DNA from: Dyadobacter sp.
GTDB lineage: Bacteria > Bacteroidota > Bacteroidia > Cytophagales > Spirosomataceae
Assembly: GCF_017744695.1 (NCBI RefSeq)
Contig: NZ_JAGIAS010000002.1
Span: 682,001-746,000 of the forward strand
Direction of reading: 5' to 3'
Length of the DNA stretch: 64,000 nt
Positions within the stretch are counted from its first letter, which is position 1; every line of letters starts with the position of its first letter. Shown in pieces: positions 9,299 to 16,929 of the stretch. The position numbers and the translations under genes are program-made. The notes beneath the pieces were generated by a model, which was not told the origin of the DNA, ran no database searches, and saw nothing but the letters and a program-made list of their open reading frames with translations.

Positions 9299-9320
9299 AT
9301 ACGAAAAGCGCTTTTCGTAT
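9299..9320. repeat. 22-bp perfect palindrome
   Basis: The half-site ATACGAAAAGC is followed directly by its exact reverse complement. It sits about 140 bp before the start of the membrane-protein gene and beyond the terminator of the phospholipase gene. It could be an operator for a dimeric regulator; there is no T-tract typical of a terminator. Confidence 0.6.
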
Positions 9321-9343
9321 TAGAACAGCTATTTTTGCAGCTC

Positions 9344-9372
9344 AAAAAAAAGGACACCCGAATTGGGTGTCC
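9344..9372 (-). terminator. Intrinsic terminator of the phospholipase C gene
   Basis: On the minus strand an 8-bp stem GGACACCC / GGGTGTCC with a 5-nt loop is followed by a run of eight T. It lies 38 bp after the phospholipase stop codon. Confidence 0.85.
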
Positions 9373-9409
9373 GCGTTGCGAAAATATATTTTTTATTTAC
9401 AAACATATT

Positions 9410-11605
9410 TTAAATCTCCGTGCCCATGGCCGGGTCGCTGATGCTATGTTTACCCGTTTCGATCCTCCCTGCCAAACGGCGCAGATATGTTTCCTGGTTT
9501 TTGAACCGAACCGCAAGATCATACCAATTCCCCTGATTGCCACAGGTCCACTCTCTGGTTAGCCTCTTGCCAGCTGGTATCGTAACGTTTACAGGCTTCG
9601 ATGGATTGTAGCTATCTGCTATGGTTACTTCCGCGGCCGATTGGCCGGGGTTTCGCAGTTCCAGACGTAGCATACCCTTGCTAGGGTCATAACTCGCCTT
9701 TACTTCGGGCTCCATACCTGCGCTGGTCCCCGAAAAACAACGAAAGTAACCATTGGGGCCAAAAACTTCCAAGCCATACCCCTCAGATTCAGGAGCAAGC
9801 GCCCATTCATCCGAAAGTGACTTCCCCGCCTCCACGGTGTAACGCCGCGGGATCCGGTCGAGGTGTTTGAGGTCGTATACATGAAAGACAGCCCCAACAG
9901 TGCCCTTGTTTTCAAACAGCAACGCAATTTTATTTGAAATTACCTTCGCGTGCGTATGCAAGTGATAAGGGAGCGCGCGTGAGTAACGCGTCCCCTTTTC
10001 CTGGAATAATGGCCCGGGCGATTCAGGCGCGGTAGCCCTGGGGAGTTGTCGGGACGCCTCTTCAATGCTCGCATAGTCGGCGGTTTCCGGCAATGGCGGA
10101 AAAACGGGATCATTCGGTGTGACAAAATCGAACGCCGAAGTCAGGTCGCTACTCACGGAGCGGTGCCACGGACTGATCGCCGGAATCACCACATTGAACC
10201 GTTTTTCGAGAAACTGCCCGACAGAAGTGTGATCTGCGATTTCGGAGTTGACCCAGCCGCCCTTGCTCCAAGGCGAAATAATGTACATCGGCACGCGCGG
10301 CCCCATGCCCCACGGACGGGCATTGCCTGTAATTGTGTCGCGTTTGTCCTGGTAAATGCGTGTCCGCACCGGTCCGCCCTTTTTCATGTCGGCCTCGTGG
10401 AAAGGATTGGGAAAATCGGAAATGCCTTTGTCATTGTTAAAATACATTCCGGCGAGGTCGATCGTGGATTTCCCGGCCAGCGATCCGTCCGCGTTATAAG
10501 AAGGAACGGCCGGTGCCGGAAGGTGATCGAAAAGCCCGTCGTTTTCATCAAACGTGAGGAAGAACACGGTTTTACTCCAAACCTCCGGGTTAGCGGTGAC
10601 GGCGGCCAGCACCTGGTGCGTAAAATCGCCTCCGCGGTTCGGGCTCGACGGCCCGCTGGGGTGTTCCGAATTGCTTTGTGACGGCAACACCCAGCTCACC
10701 TGCGGCAAGGTGTTGTTTTTCACGTGCTCCGTCAAGTCGCGGATCGACCAGTGCTTCATACCGTTTTCATAAATTGGCGAACCAGGTTTGGCCGTGCGAA
10801 AGCTTTCAAACGCCAGGCAGCCATGCATGGCGCCCGTCCAGTTATCGTTCGGATCCTGGTAAATACGCCAGCTGACGCCCGCCTTTTGCAGAACGTCCGG
10901 GATAGTATCCCATTTAAACGCATTGCCGCGATAGGTATACCCGGGATCGGGCATTTTCCCTTCTACCCAACAGCGCAGATTCACCGGTTCGGAATCGGCA
11001 TCGGTACAATTGATACCGGCGGCGCGCTTTTCCGGGTCTGCGTTAGAACCCGACCAGAAAACGATCCTGTTCGGGTCGGTACCTGTCGCGATGGAGCAAT
11101 GATATGCATCAGAAATCGTAAAGGCCTCTGCCAGGGCATACTGGAACGGAATTTCTTCCCTCGTATAGTAGGCCATGGAATACGGCGTCTTGAACATCGG
11201 CCAGAAGCCATATTTACCCTGATTCCAGGCCGCTTGCGTGTCAGGAAAATCATGGGGCGTTCCGTTCACGAGCGCCGCGTTGACCGTCTTTTTATCGGCA
11301 CGATAAGGCGAATATTCGCGCTTTCCGTCCGACTGTACAAATGCACGCTTACCGCTTTCGAGCGGGATCGGAAACCGGTCACCAAAACCCCTGACGCCTC
11401 GCATTGCACCGAAGTAGTGGTCGAAAGAGCGGTTTTCCTGCATCAGGATCACCACATGCTGCACATCGCGGATCGTTTTGGTAGGACTGTACGCCTTCAC
11501 AGCCAATGCTTTGCGGATTAATGGAGGCAACAAATTCAACGCAGCCCCGGCCCCCGCAGCTCCCGCAGATATTTTAAGAAATTTCCGACGATCTATTTCC
11601 GACAT
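9410..11605 (-). CDS. Phosphocholine-specific phospholipase C, Tat-exported
   Basis: A 731-residue protein with a Tat signal (DRRKFLKISAGAAGAG and hydrophobic core). The phosphoesterase domain (PF04185, residues about 45-480) starts with ILMQENRSFDHYFGAMRG, the catalytic metal and nucleophile region of the acid phosphatase/phospholipase C family, and includes FLTFDENDGLFDH. Two DUF756-type beta domains follow (about 510-610 and 625-710), the standard C-terminal pair of PlcH/PlcN-type enzymes. The expected reaction is hydrolysis of phosphatidylcholine or sphingomyelin head groups, exported through the inner membrane folded. It is monocistronic, with a terminator downstream and a 217-bp gap upstream containing the repeats assigned to the divergent GNAT gene. 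Confidence 0.93.
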   Translation of the reverse strand: MSEIDRRKFLKISAGAAGAGAALNLLPPLIRKALAVKAYSPTKTIRDVQHVVILMQENRSFDHYFGAMRGVRGFGDRFPIPLESGKRAFVQSDGKREYSPYRADKKTVNAALVNGTPHDFPDTQAAWNQGKYGFWPMFKTPYSMAYYTREEIPFQYALAEAFTISDAYHCSIATGTDPNRIVFWSGSNADPEKRAAGINCTDADSEPVNLRCWVEGKMPDPGYTYRGNAFKWDTIPDVLQKAGVSWRIYQDPNDNWTGAMHGCLAFESFRTAKPGSPIYENGMKHWSIRDLTEHVKNNTLPQVSWVLPSQSNSEHPSGPSSPNRGGDFTHQVLAAVTANPEVWSKTVFFLTFDENDGLFDHLPAPAVPSYNADGSLAGKSTIDLAGMYFNNDKGISDFPNPFHEADMKKGGPVRTRIYQDKRDTITGNARPWGMGPRVPMYIISPWSKGGWVNSEIADHTSVGQFLEKRFNVVIPAISPWHRSVSSDLTSAFDFVTPNDPVFPPLPETADYASIEEASRQLPRATAPESPGPLFQEKGTRYSRALPYHLHTHAKVISNKIALLFENKGTVGAVFHVYDLKHLDRIPRRYTVEAGKSLSDEWALAPESEGYGLEVFGPNGYFRCFSGTSAGMEPEVKASYDPSKGMLRLELRNPGQSAAEVTIADSYNPSKPVNVTIPAGKRLTREWTCGNQGNWYDLAVRFKNQETYLRRLAGRIETGKHSISDPAMGTEI

Positions 11606-11712
11606 TTTTCTGAATCAGTTTTTCAGTCAAAAGGCGGAATAGCATTGCATTTAACCGACTGTCGTGATTTCCCTGCACAATTTCACATTCCGTTAATCCG
11701 CCGAAACTAGCC

Positions 11713-11808
11713 GTTTACGAATCGGTGCCTCTACCCCTGTTACCAAAGCCCGTTTACGCCGTCTAAATCAGTATTAAAATCGGTAAAATGTTTACCAAAT
11801 CTGTAAAC
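11713..11808. promoter_or_regulatory. GTTTAC repeat array before the GNAT/HTH pair (probable operator)
   Basis: GTTTAC occurs at 11713, 11752 and 11790, spaced 39 and 38 bp, and inverted as GTAAAC at 11803. The last two form an inverted repeat with a 7-bp spacer. GGTAAA-N3-TTTACC at 11782-11796 overlaps it. The array ends about 15 bp before the GNAT start codon and could be the autoregulatory operator for the HTH protein encoded downstream. The role is inferred. Confidence 0.5.
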
Positions 11809-11822
11809 TTTTTTGTATTTTT

Positions 11823-12299
11823 ATGGGGTACTACTTAGAAGATAAACTAACCGGCGAACGACTGCCGGCGGTCATCAGCAGGCTTTCCAGAAAAGAGGTA
11901 ATGCTGGTCGGCAAAAAGCAATTTCACTTTGATTGGAAAACAGAAGCTCTCTACGAAGTGTACGGCCTAAAACTTGTTCGCTCGCGTGAAATTCTTGGCC
12001 TTATTTCTCTTGATTACCAAGCCAGCAATCGCGCGATAGAGATCCGATTGATTGCGAATGCGAGCGAGCATACCGGCAGACGAAAGCGATACGAAAGGAT
12101 CGCCGGATCACTGATTGCTTTCGCTTGTTCGAAATCAGTCGAAGCCGGATTTGGTGGTTTTGTTTATCTGAGGCCTAAAACCAAGATAATCGATCATTAT
12201 CGCTCCGAATATGGTTTCAAGTATACCGGTTTTTCGATGATTATAGAGGGATCTAATAGTGAAATTTTAATTAACAGATATCATGAGGACACCAACTAA
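11823..12299 (+). CDS. GNAT-like acetyltransferase, possible toxin of a two-gene module
   Basis: A 158-residue protein with an N-acetyltransferase-like fold pattern: central beta strands (IEIRLIANA), then a helix start RYERIAGSLIAFAC near residues 89-102 where GNAT proteins bind the acetyl-CoA pyrophosphate, and RPKTKIIDHYRSEYGF near residues 117-132, the usual late helix before the last strand. The same pattern, including FDW near residue 37 and KT-I-HY, recurs in the protein at 28844-29374, so the two are paralogues. It overlaps the following HTH gene by 17 bp. GNAT toxins are known partners of small DNA-binding antitoxins (for example AtaT/AtaR, TacT/TacA), which prompts the toxin suggestion. 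Substrate unknown; it could instead be a regulatory acetyltransferase. Confidence 0.6.
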   Translation: MGYYLEDKLTGERLPAVISRLSRKEVMLVGKKQFHFDWKTEALYEVYGLKLVRSREILGLISLDYQASNRAIEIRLIANASEHTGRRKRYERIAGSLIAFACSKSVEAGFGGFVYLRPKTKIIDHYRSEYGFKYTGFSMIIEGSNSEILINRYHEDTN

Positions 12300-12834
12300 A
12301 AGTGAACGAAAAGTAATCGAGAGATTATTCAGGGAATATACACTTGAAGAGCTTGCTGATGCTTTTGTATTTCCGGTTGATCCACCTACTGAAGAACAGC
12401 GTCTGGCAGAAGAAGAATTCTGGGCGGAGCGACGAAGACAAATGGCCAATCGCACGCCGGAAGAGCTGAAACAATCCAAAATGTTGCAAATCAAGTACCA
12501 GATACTCAACTATATCGACCAAATCGATCCCAAAGAGCACTGGAACTTCCAATACTTCCTTAATGAATACATCCGCGCGCAGGACAAGAAGGATAAGGAA
12601 TTTGCCGATGATGTGGATGTGAAACCTTACGTCCTCAGCCAGTATCTGAATGGCCATCGTACCCCGCCGAAGGAGTTCCTGATCCGCCTTGAGCTGCATT
12701 CCAATGGTCTGATACCAGCGTCATGGTGGCTCAGGCTGCTGCAAAAATCAAAGGAGGCGGAGCTTATGCAGGATACCGCTATTCGTGAGCAGGAAAGCAA
12801 GCACGTCAAAAATAAAATCGAACTTACGCTTTAA
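12283..12834 (+). CDS. HTH-domain protein, HigA-like, partner of the GNAT-like protein
   Basis: A 183-residue, highly charged protein. The N-terminal 75 residues are rich in E, R and K and probably helical, including a hydrophobic helix (LEELADAFVF). Residues about 88-145 resemble a HigA/Xre helix-turn-helix, with the candidate recognition segment VLSQYLNGHRTPPKEF and a downstream ELHSNGLIPASWW. A basic helical tail follows. The start overlaps the GNAT gene by 17 bp, so translation is coupled, with the effector first and the DNA-binding partner second, as in HigBA. It probably neutralises the partner and represses the promoter with the GTTTAC repeats. Function inferred from layout. Confidence 0.6.
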   Translation: MRTPTKSERKVIERLFREYTLEELADAFVFPVDPPTEEQRLAEEEFWAERRRQMANRTPEELKQSKMLQIKYQILNYIDQIDPKEHWNFQYFLNEYIRAQDKKDKEFADDVDVKPYVLSQYLNGHRTPPKEFLIRLELHSNGLIPASWWLRLLQKSKEAELMQDTAIREQESKHVKNKIELTL

Positions 12835-12852
12835 ACGATCATATTACGTCGA

Positions 12853-14409
12853 ATGAACTTACGCGCATTCTCCATTCGCTACCTCCTGCTGGTGGCGGTT
12901 TTCACTGGCTTTCATTTCGCCGCGCTGGCTGCCGATACGCTCCGGGTCGAAGGTGGCAGGATTTCGGGCACCAAGAGTTCGGATGGCCGGATCAATATTT
13001 ATAAAGGCATACCGTTTGCGGCACCACCAGTTGGAGATTTGCGCTGGAAAGCACCGCAGCCGGTAAAAAAGTGGAGCGGCGTGCTGGCCTGTGACAAGTT
13101 CGGCCCCAGCCCGGTGCAAGGGGAACCGGCACCTTTCAGCATGTGGAGTGCGGAATTTCTGATCCCTGAAACACCTATCAGCGAAGATTGCCTTTATCTC
13201 AATGTATGGACTGAAAAGCAAGGCAAAACAGCCGCCAAAAAACCGGTAATCGTCTGGATTTACGGCGGCGGCTTTGTGAGCGGCGGCGCAGGATGCGCGA
13301 TTTATGATGGCGAAGCAACGGCGAAAAAAGGCGTTGTTTTCGTCAGCATCAATTATCGTGTGGGAGCATTCGGTTTTTTTGCGCATCCCGAATTAACCAA
13401 AGAATCAGGAAAGAATGCCTCGGGGAATTACGGATTGATGGACCAGATCGCCGCTTTGAAATGGGTAAAAAAGAACATTGCGCAGTTTGGCGGCGATCCC
13501 GACAATGTGACTATTGCAGGCCAGTCAGCAGGATCTATGAGCGTTAACTGCCTCGTTGTGAGCCCACAGGCAAAAGGGCTTTTCAACAAGGCAATCGCCG
13601 AGAGCGGCGCCGGATTTGGCAGAAACTATCCTTCGTTGAAACAGGCGGAAAACGGTGGTTTGAAGGTTGGTCAGGAGCTGGGGGCCGCATCTCTGGCAGA
13701 GCTCAGGAAGCTTCCTTCCGATGTGATCCTCAAAAAGGTATTCACATTCCGGGCGCCGATTGTCGACGGTTTTGTACTCCCTGAACCTATTTCCGTCATT
13801 TACCAGGCCGGAAAACAAAACCCCGTAACGCTGCTGACAGGTTGGAATCAGAATGAAAATGCGGTAGAGAAACCGAAAACCGCTGCCGAATTTCAATCTG
13901 CTTATAACCAGCTGTTAGGCCCGGCTGCGCAAACTTTTTTTCAATACTACCCGGCCCAAACCGACGAACAAGCGGCCCATTCACAGAACGAACTTGCGCG
14001 TGACGGGAGCTTCGGTATGCAAAACTACGCGTGGGCGCTGGCGCAGTCGCGGCAGAACAAAGGCGTATACCTGTATCGTTTCACGCGAAAGCTGCCTGCT
14101 AGGGGCATCTATGCCCGCTATGGCGCATTCCACACAGCCGAGGTCGCCTATGCGTATGACAATCTCCGTTTCATCGATCGCGCATTGCGGCCACTGGAAG
14201 CAACCGACGATCAGATTGCAAACGTCATGTCCGCCTATTGGGTGAATTTTGTCAAAACAGGGAATCCGAATGGCACAGGCCTGCCGCAATGGCCCGCATT
14301 TAATTCGAATGCCCCCCAAATGATATTACTTGGCGACGAAATAAAAGCAGGGCCACTGGCCGAACAGGCCGCGCTGGATTTCCAGATTGAACAGGCCGCC
14401 AAACGGTAG
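12853..14409 (+). CDS. Carboxylesterase type B family protein, secreted
   Basis: A 518-residue alpha/beta hydrolase with an N-terminal signal peptide (hydrophobic run to about residue 26, cleavage near ALAADT). Motifs of the type-B carboxylesterase/cholinesterase family: EDCLYLNVW, the oxyanion-hole loop IYGGGF (about residues 136-141), the nucleophile elbow GQSAG with Ser225 (the family usually has GESAG), and GAFHTAEV for the catalytic histidine. Length is normal for the family. It should hydrolyse esters in the periplasm or outside. It begins only 18 bp after the HTH gene, so it may be partly read from the same promoter, but no functional tie is evident. Confidence 0.9.
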   Translation: MNLRAFSIRYLLLVAVFTGFHFAALAADTLRVEGGRISGTKSSDGRINIYKGIPFAAPPVGDLRWKAPQPVKKWSGVLACDKFGPSPVQGEPAPFSMWSAEFLIPETPISEDCLYLNVWTEKQGKTAAKKPVIVWIYGGGFVSGGAGCAIYDGEATAKKGVVFVSINYRVGAFGFFAHPELTKESGKNASGNYGLMDQIAALKWVKKNIAQFGGDPDNVTIAGQSAGSMSVNCLVVSPQAKGLFNKAIAESGAGFGRNYPSLKQAENGGLKVGQELGAASLAELRKLPSDVILKKVFTFRAPIVDGFVLPEPISVIYQAGKQNPVTLLTGWNQNENAVEKPKTAAEFQSAYNQLLGPAAQTFFQYYPAQTDEQAAHSQNELARDGSFGMQNYAWALAQSRQNKGVYLYRFTRKLPARGIYARYGAFHTAEVAYAYDNLRFIDRALRPLEATDDQIANVMSAYWVNFVKTGNPNGTGLPQWPAFNSNAPQMILLGDEIKAGPLAEQAALDFQIEQAAKR

Positions 14410-14417
14410 AATTGGCT

Positions 14418-14465
14418 GGAAGCCGGCTTAAAGCGATTGTAACCAGTCAACCCAAACCGGCTTCC
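14418..14465 (+). promoter_or_regulatory. Hairpin directly before the isomerase start codon
   Basis: GGAAGCCGG at 14418-14426 pairs perfectly with CCGGCTTCC at 14457-14465, one base before the ATG at 14467. The loop is 30 nt. In mRNA the stem would lie against the start codon and could limit initiation, or act as a weak attenuator after the esterase gene. No T-tract follows. Confidence 0.4.
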
Positions 14466-14466
14466 C

Positions 14467-15345
14467 ATGTTTATCAACCGAAAAACTTTCCTTCAAAACC
14501 TCTCCCTTGCTGCCGGAGCAGCGCTACTCTCTGATTTCGCGCAGGCTAATCCTTTTTTTGGAAAAAAGCCTAAAATGCAGCTCGGGTTTGTGACATACCT
14601 CTGGGGCAAGGACTGGGATGTCCCTACGTTGATCAAAAACCTTTCCGAAACCCACATTACGGGCGTCGAGTTGCGCGTAGAGCACGCGCACAAGGTAATG
14701 CCCGACCTCACTTCCGATCAGCGGAAAGAGGTTAGGAAGCAATTTGCCGACAGTCCGGTCAAAATCATCGGGTTGGGAACTAACCAGCAATATGATTATC
14801 CCGATCATGACAAACTGAAAGCGTCAATCGAGCGTACTAAAGAATTCATTCGTCTGAGCGCTGATGTGGGCGGCACCGGCGTAAAAGTGAAACCCAATGC
14901 ATTGCACAAGGAAGTGCCTACCGAAAAGACACTGGAACAAATCGGGCTCGCATTGCACGGATTAGCAGGTTATGCAGCCGATTTCGGCCAGCAACTCCGG
15001 CTGGAAGTCCACGGCGAGGAAACACAGGAGCTCCCCAACATCCGCAAGATTATGGACTATGCCAATCACCGCAATGCCAGAATATGCTGGAATTGCAACA
15101 AGCAGGACCTGAACGGGCAGGGCTTTCAATACAATTTCGATCTGGTCAAAAAGTATTTTGGCGACACCTGCCACGTCCGCGAACTCGACCGCACCGACTA
15201 CCCGTACCCCGAGCTGATCGATAATCTGGCCAAAATGGATTACAAAGGCTGGGTATTGCTCGAATGCCACACCAATCCCGACGACAAGATTGCCGCGTTG
15301 AAACAACAGCGCCAGGTTTTCGACACCATGATGGCCAAATATTAA
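14467..15345 (+). CDS. Sugar phosphate isomerase/epimerase-like TIM-barrel protein, exported
   Basis: A 292-residue protein of the xylose-isomerase-like/AP-endonuclease-2 TIM-barrel superfamily. The N-terminus (MFINRKTFLQN plus hydrophobic run to AQA) is a signal peptide, with RK in place of the Tat RR. The barrel shows GVELRVEHAH, LRLEVHGE and VLLECHTNPDD, giving acidic and histidine positions at strand ends that usually bind a divalent metal. Family members isomerise or epimerise sugars or inositols. Its stop abuts directly, with no spacer, the stop of the convergent glucarate dehydratase gene, so transcription from each side may interfere. Substrate unknown. Confidence 0.8.
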   Translation: MFINRKTFLQNLSLAAGAALLSDFAQANPFFGKKPKMQLGFVTYLWGKDWDVPTLIKNLSETHITGVELRVEHAHKVMPDLTSDQRKEVRKQFADSPVKIIGLGTNQQYDYPDHDKLKASIERTKEFIRLSADVGGTGVKVKPNALHKEVPTEKTLEQIGLALHGLAGYAADFGQQLRLEVHGEETQELPNIRKIMDYANHRNARICWNCNKQDLNGQGFQYNFDLVKKYFGDTCHVRELDRTDYPYPELIDNLAKMDYKGWVLLECHTNPDDKIAALKQQRQVFDTMMAKY

Positions 15346-16635
15346 CTACCAGCGAACAGCCTTGAACTTCCAGCCGGGCACCTTTTTCTGCATTTCGATC
15401 TCGTCGTCGCGTTTTTTAAGTCCGCAGGCGATGTAATTCTGATGCAGTTTTTGGAGCGCTTTGCGATCCAGCTCTACACCCAAGCCTGGGCCGGCCGGGA
15501 CTTTCACGCTGCCTCCCTCGAATTGGATGCGTCCACCCACAATTACCTCATCGCTTTGCCAGGGGTAATGCGTGTCCAGGGCATAAGGAACATCGGGCAA
15601 TGCCGCACCAAGATGTACCATAGCAGCCAATGAAATACCTAAATGGCTGTTGGAATGCATTGATAGGCCGCGCCCAAACGTGCGGCAAATGCTTGAAAGT
15701 GTCATCGATGCCTGCAAGCCTCCCCAGAAATGGTGATCGCTGAGGATTATATCTTCGGAATGCAGCTCGATGCTTCGCGGAAGATCGCCGAAAGACGTCG
15801 TACACATATTAGTTGCCAGCGGGATACCCAGCTCTCTGCGCACTTTTGCCATATTCTCCTGGCCACGCACGGGATCTTCGAGGTATTCGAGGATGCCTTT
15901 CAGCTCGCGCCCGTAACGGATCGCCGTTTCAACTTCCCATATTGCATTCGGGTCGACGCGCAACGGTACATCCGGGCCAAACGCCTTATGCAATGCCAGC
16001 ATCGAATCAACTTCGACGCGCGGCTCAAACACCCCGCCCTTTAATTTAATAGACTGAAAACCAAACTCCTTGCACATCGCTCGCGCCTGCTCAACAATGC
16101 TTTCGGGATCCAGTGCGGCAGCCTGACGCGCGGCTGCCCAGCCAGTGGCGTCCGGATCGGTACCGAATTCCAGCGGGCCACCTGCACCTTCATATTTATA
16201 AAACAAATACGCTGAAAACGGTACGCGGTCGCGCATTTTGCCGCCGAGCAAATCCACCACCGGCCGGCCGGTGATCTTGCCGATAATATCCAGACAAGCC
16301 ACTTCCACCGAACTGAAAATATGTACCAGCTTCCGCTGGTCCCAGGGAGCATCCCCGCGCGCCGCGGCCGACTCCGTACCGAAATGATTGGTCAGTACCT
16401 GCCGGATCAGGTTCAGGTTGAATGGGTCCAGACCTATCAGCAACGCCCTGGCTTCTTCCAGTGCGGCATCGATGTCGCTGTTGCCGGGGATTTCGCTAAT
16501 GCCCGAAATGAGGTCGTCCGTCACGATTTCAACAACCGTACGCAGCGCATAAGGCGCATGCAAGCCCGCAGCATTCAAAAGCGGCGGGTCAATGATAGCA
16601 ATGGGTGTAATGTGAATTTCGTGGATTCTGGACAT
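15346..16635 (-). CDS. gudD: Glucarate dehydratase (enolase superfamily)
   Basis: A 429-residue enolase-superfamily enzyme that dehydrates D-glucarate to 5-dehydro-4-deoxyglucarate. The capping domain begins LLNAAGLHAPYALRTVVEI. In the barrel, SIKLKGGVFEP carries the KxK general base pair, RVDPNAIW and LEDP the metal ligands, ATNM, DHHFWGGLQ, and MHSNSHLGISLA the catalytic histidine; these match the order in known glucarate dehydratases. Length is close to the family norm of about 440-450. It is the last gene of the minus-strand aldarate operon, behind an unusual inverted octamer repeat. Related galactarate or idarate activity is possible, but the glucarate subfamily is the best fit. Confidence 0.9.
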   Translation of the reverse strand: MSRIHEIHITPIAIIDPPLLNAAGLHAPYALRTVVEIVTDDLISGISEIPGNSDIDAALEEARALLIGLDPFNLNLIRQVLTNHFGTESAAARGDAPWDQRKLVHIFSSVEVACLDIIGKITGRPVVDLLGGKMRDRVPFSAYLFYKYEGAGGPLEFGTDPDATGWAAARQAAALDPESIVEQARAMCKEFGFQSIKLKGGVFEPRVEVDSMLALHKAFGPDVPLRVDPNAIWEVETAIRYGRELKGILEYLEDPVRGQENMAKVRRELGIPLATNMCTTSFGDLPRSIELHSEDIILSDHHFWGGLQASMTLSSICRTFGRGLSMHSNSHLGISLAAMVHLGAALPDVPYALDTHYPWQSDEVIVGGRIQFEGGSVKVPAGPGLGVELDRKALQKLHQNYIACGLKKRDDEIEMQKKVPGWKFKAVRW

Positions 16636-16645
16636 CGGTGCGGGC

Positions 16646-16743
16646 TGAATGAATGAATGAATGATTGAATGATTGAATGATCCGCCGTGGAACGGGGAAT
16701 GAGTGAATTTTGAATGAGTGAATGAGTGAATGAGTGAATGAAT
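16646..16743. repeat. GAATGAGT/GAATGATT octamer repeat, arm 1
   Basis: A first block of GAAT/GATTGAAT units occupies 16646-16680. A second block of GAATGAGT octamers runs from about 16697 to 16743. The same octamer appears in inverse orientation at 16872-16929, so the blocks can form a long stem across a loop of about 130 nt in the transcript. Confidence 0.85.
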
Positions 16744-16871
16744 TTTTAAGTGATTGACAAACTGTATGTTCGTCGAGTGATTAAAGGTATGCCGGGCAAA
16801 AATTTTAAAAATTTTAAAAGACCGTCGCCTAACTAAATTAATGCCTATTCAATCATTCAAAATTCTTTCAC

Positions 16872-16929
16872 ACATTCACTCATTCACTCATTCACTCATT
16901 CACTCATTAACTCATTAACTCATTAACTC
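16872..16929. repeat. ACTCATTC/ACTCATTA octamer repeat, arm 2
   Basis: About seven copies of an octamer ACTCATTC, changing to ACTCATTA, are the reverse complement of the 16712-16743 block. The array runs into the stop codon of the UxuA-like gene (last codons AGT TAA). Simple-sequence expansion could alter the 3' end of that gene or the mRNA stem. Confidence 0.85.

Noticed and set aside
16646..16929. Possible CRISPR array
   Set aside because: The units are 8 bp without spacers and there are no cas genes; this is a simple-sequence repeat.
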